A DNA stretch of 64,000 nt from Nannocystis pusilla (GTDB lineage Bacteria > Myxococcota_A > Polyangia > Nannocystales > Nannocystaceae), in contig NZ_JAPNKE010000002.1 of the NCBI RefSeq assembly GCF_026626665.1, positions 5,123,168-5,187,167 on the forward strand, given 5' to 3'. Positions 55,768 to 64,000 of the stretch are shown here, piece after piece. How positions within the stretch are numbered: position 1 is the stretch's first letter; every line of letters begins with the position of its first letter. The position numbers and the translations under genes are program-made. The notes beneath the pieces are model-generated. The model searched no databases, had not been told where the DNA came from, and saw only the letters and a program-made list of their open reading frames with translations.

Positions 55768-56701
55768 TCACCGCGGCGCCGCGCCCTCGCCCTCCTGCTG
55801 CGCAGCGCCGTGGTCACCTCGCGCGCGGTGTCGATGAACGCCCGCAGCGCCGGCGACACCTGGGCGCGGCTCGGGAAGTACAAGAACAGCCCCGGCACCG
55901 CCGCGGCGAACGGCTCGAGCACCAGGCGCAGGCTGCCGCGCCGGAGCTGCGGCAGGATCGTCGGCTCGAACGCGTAGATGAGCCCCAGCCCGGCCTCGGC
56001 CATCGCCAGCATCACGCGCTCGTCGTTGGTGGTGACGCAGCCCTGCACGGGGATCCGCCAGCTCTTCTTGCCGCGCTCGAGCTCCCAGGCGTAGAGCGCC
56101 CGCGTGGTCGACGAGCGGTAGCTGATGCACTCGTGCGCCAGCAGGTCCTTCGGGCCTCGGGCGCCCCGCGCCGCTTGAGGTAGGCCGGCGCGCCGGCGAC
56201 GACGAAGCGCGACGGCTGCGTCAGCCGGACCTGGACCATGTCGCGCTCGATGAACTCCTCGAGGCGGACCCCGGCGTCGAAGCCCTCGGCGACGATGTCG
56301 CGGCGGAGGTTCTCGACCTGCACCTCCACCTCGACCTTCGGGTAGCTGGCGACGAACCGCGGCAGCACCGGCGTGATCACGAACGGCACCGCGATCGCCG
56401 GCACCGTGAGGCGCACCCGACCCGTGACCTCGTCGGCCTGCGCCGAGGCCGACTTGAGCGCCTCGAGCGCCTGCTCGACCCCCGGCCCCGCCTGCTCGAA
56501 CAGCCGCCGCCCCGCCTCCGTCAGCGCCACGCTCCGCGTGGTCCGCGACAGCAGCGCCACCCCGAGCCGCTCCTCGAGCTGGCGCACCGACTGGCTCAGC
56601 GCCGACGGCGAGATCGCCAGCTCGGTCGCCGCGGCCGCGAAGCTCTTGCGCCGCGCCACCGCGAGGAAAGCGTTCAGGGCGTTCAGGGGCGTGAAGGCCA
56701 T
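55768..56701 (-). CDS. LysR-family regulator, two frameshifts (near 56160 and 55800)
   Basis: Start ATG 56701. The N-terminal HTH is LNALNAFLAVARRKSFAAAA followed by ISPSALSQSVRQLEERLGVA. The effector domain is in a second frame after 56160, where one C is missing in the CCCC run (GAP then RGPKDLLAHECISYRSS). Near 55800 a second break may lead to the stop at 55768 (QEGEGAAPR); if not, the frame would run on towards the hsp70 gene. The total remainder of 1 fits two lost bases. Divergent from the alcohol dehydrogenase, whose control it probably exerts. Confidence 0.82.
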
Positions 56702-56796
56702 CGTGAAGATTTACTACATGGCGTGTTCGCATTCTACGCGTTTCCTCCGTCCGGGCCGGCGCCTACGCTCCCCAGCCCGAGGAGAGGAACGACCCC

Positions 56797-57855
56797 ATGC
56801 TGAAGACCTCCGCCTACGCCGCTGCCCACGCGAGCGCCCCGCTCGCCCCTCACACCATCGAGCGCCGCGAGCCCGGCCCGCACGACGTGCTCATCGACAT
56901 TCTCTACTGCGGCGTCTGCCACTCCGACCTGCACCAGGCGCGCGACGAGTGGGGCGGCGCCCTCTTCCCGATGGTCCCCGGCCACGAGATCGTCGGCCGC
57001 GTCGGCCGCGTCGGCGCCGAGGTGACGAAGCTCGGCGTCGGCGACCTCGTCGGCGTCGGCTGCATCGTCGACTCCTGCCGCGAGTGCGAGGTGTGCCGCC
57101 GCGACCTCGAGCAGTTCTGCGAGAAGGGCTCGGCGCAGACCTACAACGGCACCGAGATGGACCGCGAGACCCCGACCTATGGCGGCTACTCGACGCGGAT
57201 CGTCGTCCCCGAGCACTTCGCCCTCAAGATCCCCGCCGGCCTCGACCCCGCCGGCGCCGCCCCGCTCCTGTGCGCCGGCATCACCACCTACTCGCCGCTG
57301 CGGCAATACGGCTGCAAGAAGGGCGACCGCGTCGCCGTCGTCGGCCTCGGCGGCCTCGGCCACATGGCGGTCAAGCTCGCGGCGTCGATGGGCGCCGAGG
57401 TCACGCTGCTCAGCACCTCGCCGTCGAAGGAGGCCGACGCGCGCCGACTCGGCGCCCACGCCTTCGCGGTCACGAAGGACGACGCGACGTTCACCAGGCT
57501 CGCCAACCAATTCGACCTCATCATCGACACCGTCTCGGCGCCGCACGATTACAACAAGTACCTCGGCACCCTGCGCGTCGGCGGCACGATGGTGCTCGTC
57601 GGCGTCCCGCCGGAGCCGACGCCGGTGGGCGCGATGGGCCTGATTTGGGGCAACAAGCGCCTCGCCGGCTCGGGCATCGGCGGCATGGCCGAGACCCAGG
57701 AGATGCTCGATTACTGCGCCGCGCACGGCATCGTCAGCGACATCGAGCTCATCCCGATCCAGCAGATCAATCAGGCCTACGAGCGCCTGCTGGCCGGCGA
57801 CGTGCGCTACCGCTTCGTCATCGACATCGCCAGCCTCGAGCGACCGGCGGCGTGA
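56797..57855 (+). CDS. Zinc-dependent alcohol dehydrogenase (CAD/YahK-like)
   Basis: 352 aa from ATG 56797, with GAGGAG ribosome site. CGVCHSDLH and PMVPGHEIVGRV place the catalytic zinc ligands, DSCRECEVCRRDLEQFCEK holds the structural zinc cysteines, and VGLGGLGHMAVKLA is the Rossmann motif. Most like the cinnamyl-alcohol-dehydrogenase group (NADPH-dependent, broad aldehyde substrates). Divergent from the LysR gene, 95 bp apart; the shared region has AT-rich LysR-type sequence GTGAAGATTTACTAC. Confidence 0.92.
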   Translation: MLKTSAYAAAHASAPLAPHTIERREPGPHDVLIDILYCGVCHSDLHQARDEWGGALFPMVPGHEIVGRVGRVGAEVTKLGVGDLVGVGCIVDSCRECEVCRRDLEQFCEKGSAQTYNGTEMDRETPTYGGYSTRIVVPEHFALKIPAGLDPAGAAPLLCAGITTYSPLRQYGCKKGDRVAVVGLGGLGHMAVKLAASMGAEVTLLSTSPSKEADARRLGAHAFAVTKDDATFTRLANQFDLIIDTVSAPHDYNKYLGTLRVGGTMVLVGVPPEPTPVGAMGLIWGNKRLAGSGIGGMAETQEMLDYCAAHGIVSDIELIPIQQINQAYERLLAGDVRYRFVIDIASLERPAA

Positions 57856-58382
57856 CGCACCCGGCCCCGTGCCGCCTCGTCCGCGACGGCCGGCTCGAGC
57901 CCCACGCTGCGAGACTGCGCGGCAACTCGCCGCGCATCGCGTCGCTCACCTGTAGGAGCCCGCGACGGCCGCGGGCCGCCCTTCGAGTCGCGCGCGGCGG
58001 ACCGGACCGAGGTCGAGCACCTCGCTCGCAATTCGAGCGGGAGACCGCAGCTCTCGTCGCGTGCGCGACGTCCAATGGATGACATCCCGGTCGTATCGCC
58101 GGCGGTCATCGACTGCCCCGAGCCCGTTTCAAGCCGCGAGTTTCATTCCCAGGACGTCCCGCAAGTTCGTGGTCGCCGGCAAAAGCCGTCACGGTCAGGG
58201 GCTCGCACGCCCTACCGCCCCCGCGAAGCGTGAGCTTCATCATCCGCCCCTCATGGTCGGCGAACGCGGGCGAATGCCAGACTCCGAGCCGCCTCATCGG
58301 ACATCTTCGGTGTCATGGGCCTTCGCGCCCGACGAGCACTGCGGATGTCTCTTTGCATCCAACCGCCGCTCTCGGAGAACCA
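57856..58382. other. Unassigned region
   Basis: About 530 bp after the alcohol dehydrogenase gene. No convincing coding region or RNA. A short hairpin (CCCGCG...CGCGGG, about 57959-57975) could be part of a terminator. Confidence 0.35.
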
Positions 58383-58760
58383 ATGCACCTACCGCGTTCG
58401 CTCCTCTTCGTCCCGTTCGTCCTCGCCCTCTTCGGCGGCTGCCGCCACAGCCCCACCCCGGAGCTCGTCGTCGACGGCTTCACGCTCAACCCCGACCCGT
58501 GGCTGGAGGATCGCCAGAAGATCGCCCAGCGAGCCAGCTTCGACCTCAATTGCCCCGCCGACAAGATCGGCCTCACGGTCCTCGCCGTCGGCGGCAACGG
58601 CATGTGGTTCGACGACTGGGCCACCCAGGTCGGCGCCTCGGGTTGCGACCAGCGCGTCGTCTACATCCGCACGCCCCAGGGCTGGGTCGCCAACATCGCC
58701 CGGACCGACGCCGCCCAACCGCCCCCGGCTGCTCCTCCGCCTCCTCCTGTGGTCCCCTGA
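58383..58760 (+). CDS. Small lipoprotein
   Basis: 125 aa from ATG 58383. Signal ends VLALFGGCRH with Cys19. Then GFTLNPDPWLEDRQKIAQRA and SFDLNCPADKIGLTVLAVGG, GMWFDDWATQVGASGCDQRV suggest a beta-rich fold with cysteines paired. A Pro-rich tail PPPAAPPPPPVVP ends the protein. No family known; likely outer-membrane anchored. Confidence 0.75.
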   Translation: MHLPRSLLFVPFVLALFGGCRHSPTPELVVDGFTLNPDPWLEDRQKIAQRASFDLNCPADKIGLTVLAVGGNGMWFDDWATQVGASGCDQRVVYIRTPQGWVANIARTDAAQPPPAAPPPPPVVP

Positions 58761-58975
58761 TCGGCTCCCCGTCGCTATTTCTTGCGACGATGATCTCGAC
58801 GGTCCCGTCGCCCTCCGCGAGCCGTCGAATCGATAGAGCTCCTTTCGGCAATCGAAGGTCGCGGCGGACCCGTCGTATTCGCGGCGGGCGCCGCCTCGAG
58901 GCGCAGCCTTGCTCGCGCACCGCGCAGGCCGGCGGCAGCGAGCACGGTTCGTCGCCGCATACACTCGGCCGACGA

Positions 58976-59107
58976 TGCCTCCTGGCCGACGACATGCGCG
59001 ACCGCCACGTCATCGACAGCAGCAGCGGCGGTATGCTGGATTGCGGCGGCTGTCCCGAAGGACTGGAGTGCGGTGGCGGCGGCAACCTGGCGCACCCGGC
59101 GGCTTGA
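58976..59107 (+). pseudogene. Remnant of a Cys-rich myxobacterial repeat protein
   Basis: The frame ending at 59107 reads GGMLDCGGCPEGLECGGGGN, which resembles the C-G-G-x-L-D-C-G-x-C-P-x-G-x-x-C-G-G-G-G repeats seen in myxobacterial lipoproteins. Nothing upstream supports a signal peptide or a complete repeat. Probably a remnant. Confidence 0.35.
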
Positions 59108-59119
59108 CCGCTCGCCCTG

Positions 59120-59590
59120 TCACCCCGCTCCCGAGCGACCGCCGCGCCAGCAGCGACCACCACACCAGCTGTCGCGGCCGCCAGCCCGCGATCGTTGCCC
59201 CTCGGCCTCGGCGCGCTCGACTCGCGCGACCAGCTCGTCGACGCCGAGGGCCACGAGGTCGACCTCGGACACGCCCAGCAGCGCGGCGAGGAGCGGACGA
59301 GCCGGCCCCGGCACCACCGGCGCCGCCAGCTCGACGTGGCCCGTGCGTCCCGGCTCGTCGGCGAAGATCGCCGGGCAGAACAGGCCGCCCGGCTCCGGCG
59401 CGCCCGCGCGGACGTCGAACGTCTCCGACCTCGTAACCTGTCCCGAAGACCAGGAAATCGAGCGCTCCGCCGCTGCGGGAGTCAGCACGAGCTCGTCGCC
59501 GTCGACGACGACATCGAGCCCCAGCAAGCGACTGACGGCCCGCAGCCGCCGGAATCGGAGCGATGTCAGGGAAGCTTCGGGGACGATCAC
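59120..59590 (-). CDS. RNA polymerase beta'-like mini-protein lacking the zinc ribbon
   Basis: 156 aa from GTG 59590 (upstream GAGGGAG may be the ribosome site). Residues 46-92 align by eye with the RpoC N-terminus: SWSSG (family: SWSYGEV), TRSETFDVR (KPETINYR), PEPGGLFCPAIF (PERDGLFCARIF), RTGHVELAAPV (RMGHIELASPV). The zinc-ribbon cysteines that lie between IFG and RMGHIEL in true RpoC are deleted, leaving ADEPG. The residues before and after (GDELVLTPAAAERSIS; LGVSEVDLVALGVDELVARV) are specific to this protein, and the C-terminal 30 residues look degraded. Could be a regulator mimicking beta', or a decayed paralogue. The true rpoC is elsewhere. Confidence 0.55.
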   Translation of the reverse strand: MIVPEASLTSLRFRRLRAVSRLLGLDVVVDGDELVLTPAAAERSISWSSGQVTRSETFDVRAGAPEPGGLFCPAIFADEPGRTGHVELAAPVVPGPARPLLAALLGVSEVDLVALGVDELVARVERAEAEGQRSRAGGRDSWCGGRCWRGGRSGAG

Positions 59591-60130
59591 GCTCCCTCGG
59601 TTTTGGCGCGAACGGCCGGGCCCCGTCAACGCCGAGGACCCCCTCGGCATGGCGAACGGGCGCTGCGAACGACGCCTCACGGGGTCGCGCATCGACAGCG
59701 CCACCCGTCCTCGCCGTCGCGCTCGCGCACCGCCTCGCAGCGCGCCCGCACGCGCTCGCGGCCTTGACCCTCGCCCTGACGCTGCAATCGCCGCCCTGAC
59801 TGCGATCGCCGACCACGATGATTCCCGAGCCCGCGGTCGAGCACGCACGCCTCGCGACGCGCGGACGAGCGCCGCCGATTTTCTCGATCGACCGCCGCGA
59901 CATCGCAGCCGGGCGCCTGTCATCCCTCCCGGGACCTCGCGTCGCGCGAGCCGACACGCGCGCGGACGACCTCCGCTCCGCCTCATGTCGCCCCCGCGCT
60001 CCCTCCACTGACAAGACCGCGCCCGCGCCCCCACTGCCATCATTCGCCCGCCACCGCGCAGTGCTCACGATCGCCGGCGACGCACCATCCGCCGCCAATC
60101 ATCCGGGCTCCACTCACGAATCGCACCCTC
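59591..60130. other. Unassigned region upstream of CHAP/FnIII gene
   Basis: About 540 bp without a convincing gene. It would contain the promoters of the beta'-like protein and the CHAP/FnIII protein. No consensus boxes are evident. Confidence 0.35.
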
Positions 60131-63100
60131 ATGACTCGCAGCACCTCTCGCCTCACCATCACGCGCTGCGGCTCCGCCGCGCTGGCCGGCCTCGTCGCCG
60201 GCGCCGCGGGCTCCGCCGCTGCAGCCGACAAGGACAAGTTTTGCCAGGACCGGTGCCCGGACATCCCGCTGGCGGACAAGACCTGGACGCAAAAGACCGC
60301 GGGCGTCCAGTGCGTCGAGTACGCCAATTACCGCTCCGGGCTGGGCCACGGCGGCCACGCCTACACCTGGGCGGCGAAGTCCGAATGCAGCGCGACGCCG
60401 GAGAAGGACGGGGTGACCTGCGTCCAGCTCGACCCCGAGCCCGGCACGATCGTGGTCAGCAAGATCGGAGAGAACGGCGCCAAGGACTACGGCCACGTCG
60501 CGGTCGTCGAGTGCGTCGCCGGCGACTGGGCCAAGGTCAGCGAGTACAACTATTACAACGTGGGCGCCTACTCCGGCGACCGCTGCATCAACGTCCGCGA
60601 GGCCAAGGACCTCGGCACCCCGTACCTGTTCTTGCGCCCGAACGGCAAGACCTTCGCCCCCTGGGGCGAGAAGTGCGACGCGGCGCTGACGATCAAGCAC
60701 GCCCTCATCCAGCCCGACGCGGCCGACGTCCGCAACGGCAAGGTCGACCTCGAGATCATCACCTCGCCGTGCAGCCGGGCCGAGTTCACCCTGCACCGCG
60801 AGGTCTACAAGAACACCCTCGGCCAGCGCCAGAAGCTCATCCAGCACTCGTGGTCGAAGAAGGTCAAGGACGTCCTCGACATCTACAAGGACAGCTTCGC
60901 CGGCGTCGAGCCCTGCTCCGAGTTCGTCTACACCCTCGAGCGCAAGATCCTCAGCGGCCAGGGCGCCGGCCTCGTCACGAAGTCCGCGCCGATGACGGGC
61001 GTCAACCTCGAGCCGCCGACGCACCTCACCGCCGACTACGTCGACAACGCCTACGGCCAGATCGTCCTGCGCTGGAAGTCCGCCTGTCCCAACTACGTCG
61101 GGCCCAAGCCGACCCAGTACGAGCTCGTCTACTCGCGCGGCGCGGGCGCGGCCTCGCAGCCGAAGCAATACCCGGGCACGGTCATCGCCGCCGGCGTGCA
61201 GGACCGCGAGCACAAGGTCACCAATCTGTTCGACGCCTCCGACTACCTCTTCTCCCTTCGCACCTTCAATCACGGCGACAGGTCGGCGACCGCCGCCGAG
61301 GTGACCAAGACCACCAAGGGCAAGAACAACACCGTCCCGCCGCCGATGCCCCAGAGGCCGCTCCTGAGCGAGCGCTGCCAGGAGGGCCAGCTCGCGGCCA
61401 CCTGGAACGCCGCCACCGGCGCCGACAGCTACGAGCTCGAGATCACCGGACCGACCAAGGCCGGCAAGATCCCCGCCCCGACCTATCACAAGACCACGGG
61501 CACCAGCTTCAACCTGCCCGCCCCCGACGAGGGCACCTATAAAGTGCGCCTGCGCTCGTATCAGGGCACCAAGGCCGGCCTCTGGACCGAAACCCTCGCG
61601 TTCGCCCGCGACTGCGTCGCCGAGCCGCCGATCCTCAGCCCCCTCGTCAACGACGACTGCGTCGGCGTCAAGCTGGCCTGGACGCCCGACCCGGCGGCCA
61701 CCGCGGCCCACCTCAAAGAATACGAGGTCAAGCGCCTCGATCCGGAGGAAGTGGCGGGTGCTCGCCACCCCGCTGGCGACAGTGCGCGCCTACAACGACA
61801 TCGAGGCCCTGCCCGACAAGAAATACATCTATACCGTGCATGCGCTCTATCAGACGCCCTCCGGCAAGACCATGCGCTCGCCGGCGGCGCCGCTGACCCC
61901 TCCCGTGCAGCCGAGCAGCCCGCCGCGCAGCCCCGAGATCGAGAAGATCACGGTCCGGGTCGACAGGGCCACCGTGGAGTTCACCGACCACGCCGTCAAC
62001 GAGACCGGCTTCCTCGTCAAGCGCTGGACCACCAACGAGACCGGCGCGCTGGCGCAGTTCCGCCTCGGCGGCAAGGCCGGCACCGGCTCGCTGTTTGCGA
62101 TCGATCCCAACGTCCTGCCCAACGAGGGCGCCTCCTATCGCTACCGGATCTACGCCTCCAAGGGCGCCTGCAAGGACAGCGACACCACCTCCTCGCTGCC
62201 GATCGACACCGGCGCATGCGCGCCCCGATCAACCTCGCGGTCAAGGCCGACCCCAAGGGCGGCGGCACCCTCGTCACCTGGGGCGACGCCGTCCAGAAGA
62301 CCACCAGCTTCGACCTCTACCGCAAGCGGCTCACCGACGCCACCTGGCAGAAGCTCACCAGCGTCGCCGGCAACGTGTTCTCCTACGTCGACAAGGAGAG
62401 CGTCGACGCCCAGTACTACGTCAAGGCCCTGCACGTCGCCGACCGCACCACCAGCGAGGGCCCGGCCGCGGCCCCGGTGACCTACCTGCGGCAGAAGCTC
62501 GCGGAGTGCCCGAAGACCACCGCCAAGCCCGAGCTCACGCGCGTGACCAACGTCGACGACCCGCGCCGCAGCAAGCTCGAGTTCACCGCCGCGGCCGCCC
62601 TGTTCGCCGTCACCCGCGTCGAGTCCTTCGACGTCGCCAAGTCCGGGCCGTGGACGGTCCTCCACGAGACCTCCGCCGCCGCCGGCCCGGTCGACGTCGA
62701 CGTCAGCGCGCTCATGAACAAGCACGTCAAGCTGCGCCTCGTCGGCGTCGACAGGACCAACAACTGCCTGTCCAAGCCCTCCGCCGCCCTCGACGTCTAC
62801 CCGCTGCCGACCCCGCTGCCGCTGCCCACCGTCCCCGCGCCCAAGGATTGCGCGCAGGGCCTCATGGTCAAGTGGATCGACACCAGCACCTTCGGCACCA
62901 AGTTCCAGGTCGAGTGGAAGCCGCACTACGCCGCCCCGTGGCAGCCGATGACGAAGGACAACTACTTCCGCGTCGGCAAGGAGGTCTGGCAGTGCCACAC
63001 CCCGTTCCCGGCCGACGCCGGCAACACCTACCGGGTGCGCAGCACCTACCAGGTCAAGAACAAGCAGGGGCAGATGGAGCTCCTCAGCGCCTCGCGGTGG

Positions 63101-63637
63101 ACCACCGACATCGTCGACGACGACCCCGCCGACAACGTCCTGACGCTCGACAACGGCACCATGGAGGCCATCAAGCCGGGCGGCCAGGCCGGCGACCGAA
63201 TCATCGGCTGGGTCGCCCAGGGCGCCTGGGCCGAGCACAAGGGCGACCACGTGCGCCCCAACAACGGCGGCCTCGGCCTGCGCTTCGGCTACTACGCCGC
63301 CGCCTCCGAGTCGGTCAGCCAGAACACCCCGTTCACCTTCGAGGCCGGCAAGACCTACGTCTTCAAGGGTTGGGTCAACGGCGGCGGCGACGGCACCGGC
63401 AAGGTCCCGCTCCAGATCGGCTGGTTCACCGACCCCAACAACCTGGCGACCTTCAAGCCGCTCGCCAGCGAGACCTTCAACGCGAAGCATGAATGGGCCC
63501 AGGTCGCGGGCGCGAGCTTCAAGGTGCCGCCCGGGCACGCCGCTGTCGGCCAGCGAATCGCAGTCCGCCTCGGCTCCGGCGCCGACGGCGGCGCCTCCGA
63601 CATCTGGTTCGACAACCTCACCCTGAGCGTCAAGTGA
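60131..63637 (+). CDS. Secreted CHAP amidase with FnIII-like domains, two compensating frameshifts
   Basis: ATG 60131; signal peptide ALAGLVAGAAGSAAAA (cleavage near 32). CHAP domain (about 40-160): nucleophile Cys61 in GVQCVEYANY, His122 in KDYGHVAVVE, then EYNYYN. Several fibronectin-type-III-like domains span about 290-920. The frame changes near 61755 and returns near 62224, where one C is missing; the total remains a multiple of 3. The last ~180 residues (GTYGYYAAASE-like FGYYAAASES..., FTFEAGKTYVFKGWVNGG, IWFDNLTLSV) are a carbohydrate-binding jelly-roll. Probably a secreted peptidoglycan hydrolase, useful in predation (inference). ~1168 aa. Confidence 0.82.
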   Translation: MTRSTSRLTITRCGSAALAGLVAGAAGSAAAADKDKFCQDRCPDIPLADKTWTQKTAGVQCVEYANYRSGLGHGGHAYTWAAKSECSATPEKDGVTCVQLDPEPGTIVVSKIGENGAKDYGHVAVVECVAGDWAKVSEYNYYNVGAYSGDRCINVREAKDLGTPYLFLRPNGKTFAPWGEKCDAALTIKHALIQPDAADVRNGKVDLEIITSPCSRAEFTLHREVYKNTLGQRQKLIQHSWSKKVKDVLDIYKDSFAGVEPCSEFVYTLERKILSGQGAGLVTKSAPMTGVNLEPPTHLTADYVDNAYGQIVLRWKSACPNYVGPKPTQYELVYSRGAGAASQPKQYPGTVIAAGVQDREHKVTNLFDASDYLFSLRTFNHGDRSATAAEVTKTTKGKNNTVPPPMPQRPLLSERCQEGQLAATWNAATGADSYELEITGPTKAGKIPAPTYHKTTGTSFNLPAPDEGTYKVRLRSYQGTKAGLWTETLAFARDCVAEPPILSPLVNDDCVGVKLAWTPDPAATAAHLKEYEVKRLDPEEVAGARHPAGDSARLQRHRGPARQEIHLYRACALSDALRQDHALAGGAADPSRAAEQPAAQPRDREDHGPGRQGHRGVHRPRRQRDRLPRQALDHQRDRRAGAVPPRRQGRHRLAVCDRSQRPAQRGRLLSLPDLRLQGRLQGQRHHLLAADRHRRMRAPINLAVKADPKGGGTLVTWGDAVQKTTSFDLYRKRLTDATWQKLTSVAGNVFSYVDKESVDAQYYVKALHVADRTTSEGPAAAPVTYLRQKLAECPKTTAKPELTRVTNVDDPRRSKLEFTAAAALFAVTRVESFDVAKSGPWTVLHETSAAAGPVDVDVSALMNKHVKLRLVGVDRTNNCLSKPSAALDVYPLPTPLPLPTVPAPKDCAQGLMVKWIDTSTFGTKFQVEWKPHYAAPWQPMTKDNYFRVGKEVWQCHTPFPADAGNTYRVRSTYQVKNKQGQMELLSASRWTTDIVDDDPADNVLTLDNGTMEAIKPGGQAGDRIIGWVAQGAWAEHKGDHVRPNNGGLGLRFGYYAAASESVSQNTPFTFEAGKTYVFKGWVNGGGDGTGKVPLQIGWFTDPNNLATFKPLASETFNAKHEWAQVAGASFKVPPGHAAVGQRIAVRLGSGADGGASDIWFDNLTLSVK

Positions 63638-63733
63638 TCGCGGGGCGTGCGCCCGGCCTCACACATGCCCTCAAGAACATGTCTTCAGCGCCATCTCCGA
63701 TGGTGATGGTGACCGCGTCCGCGCGGCGGGGCC

Positions 63734-64000
63734 TCATGTACCCGACCTGGGAAGATTGGGCCTCATGGCCAAGTTGGCCACGGCTTGCGCTGAAGTCTGG
63801 GTGTTTGTAGACGGCGGAGATGCAGCCGCGCCGGCATCATGAGCGAGAGCCCTCGCAGGCGCCGCAGGCACCACCGGCTCTTTGACAGGCGAGAGCAGCC
63901 GCTGGCGCCGAGCGGATGCGCGGACGAGCCTGGTAAGGCCGACGATCCACAGGATGCCTAGAACCGTCGTCCACCATCTTGGGTAGAAGATGATGCCGGT
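63734..64000 (-). CDS. C-terminus of a membrane protein, cut by window edge
   Basis: 88 codons, open to the right edge and ending at TGA 63734. It begins TGIIFYPRWWTTVLGILWIV, a hydrophobic likely transmembrane segment, followed by basic residues (RASARRQRLLSP) and an Ala/Pro/Thr-rich tail. Codon third positions are less G/C-biased than neighbours, which may mean a horizontally acquired gene or a weakly selected one. No family is identifiable. Confidence 0.4.
   Translation of the reverse strand, partial: TGIIFYPRWWTTVLGILWIVGLTRLVRASARRQRLLSPVKEPVVPAAPARALAHDAGAAASPPSTNTQTSAQAVANLAMRPNLPRSGT

Noticed and set aside
59818..61542. 574-codon plus frame overlapping the CHAP gene
   Set aside because: Out of phase with the CHAP/FnIII gene, basic low-complexity residues only.

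Overview
This 64 kb window is very GC-rich, with almost every sense codon ending in G or C, and it carries the marks of a large-genome predatory myxobacterium. I would guess a Nannocystis- or Plesiocystis-like lineage; this is inference, because no 16S gene is present. The supporting signs are about ten lipoproteins with Thr/Ser-rich mucin-like linkers, a Myxococcus cysteine-rich repeat (CGDGVVQPGEACDDGN), thrombospondin-3-like calcium repeats, kinase-like and ankyrin proteins, and a secreted CHAP/FnIII enzyme. Gene order is patchy: mostly single genes or two- to three-gene units on both strands.

Layout. 0-3.4 kb: the 5' part of a peroxisomal MFE-2-like SDR/MaoC fusion, a degenerate protein kinase, and three tRNAs (Glu-CTC, Glu-TTC, Asn-GTT). 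3.9-20.3 kb: lipoproteins mixed with small-molecule enzymes: glutathionyl-hydroquinone reductase, an imine-reductase-like/SDR pair with a divergent AraC regulator, VOC proteins, a DJ-1 protein, and a VOC-ArsR-SRPBCC operon. 20.3-27.8 kb: SIMPL protein, a TetR-linked Rossmann/VTT pair, a secreted SGNH esterase and an OmpR/HK two-component system. 28.2-42 kb: nucleic-acid and nucleotide maintenance: AlkB, a GNAT, two NADAR proteins, an IS110-family element, the Hen1-Pnkp RNA-repair operon and a HelD-like SF1 helicase. 42.2-45.2 kb: a cytochrome P450 and a class I terpene synthase. 45.5-58.8 kb: ankyrin protein, exported proteins, serine beta-lactamase-like lipoprotein, YegD-like Hsp70, and a divergent LysR/alcohol dehydrogenase pair. 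58.9-63.7 kb: a small protein that looks like the N-terminal region of RNA polymerase beta' without its zinc ribbon, then a CHAP-FnIII secreted protein.

Two properties run through the window. First, at least 15 genes are split by one- or two-base frameshifts, often in G/C runs, while both halves remain well conserved; this looks like consensus-sequence error more than gene decay. I annotate each as one gene and give the break point. Second, a short palindrome, TGTCC-N4-GGACA, occurs ten times perfectly and several more times imperfectly. It lies both just after stop codons and inside genes, and it is the best candidate here for an undescribed repeat or signal.
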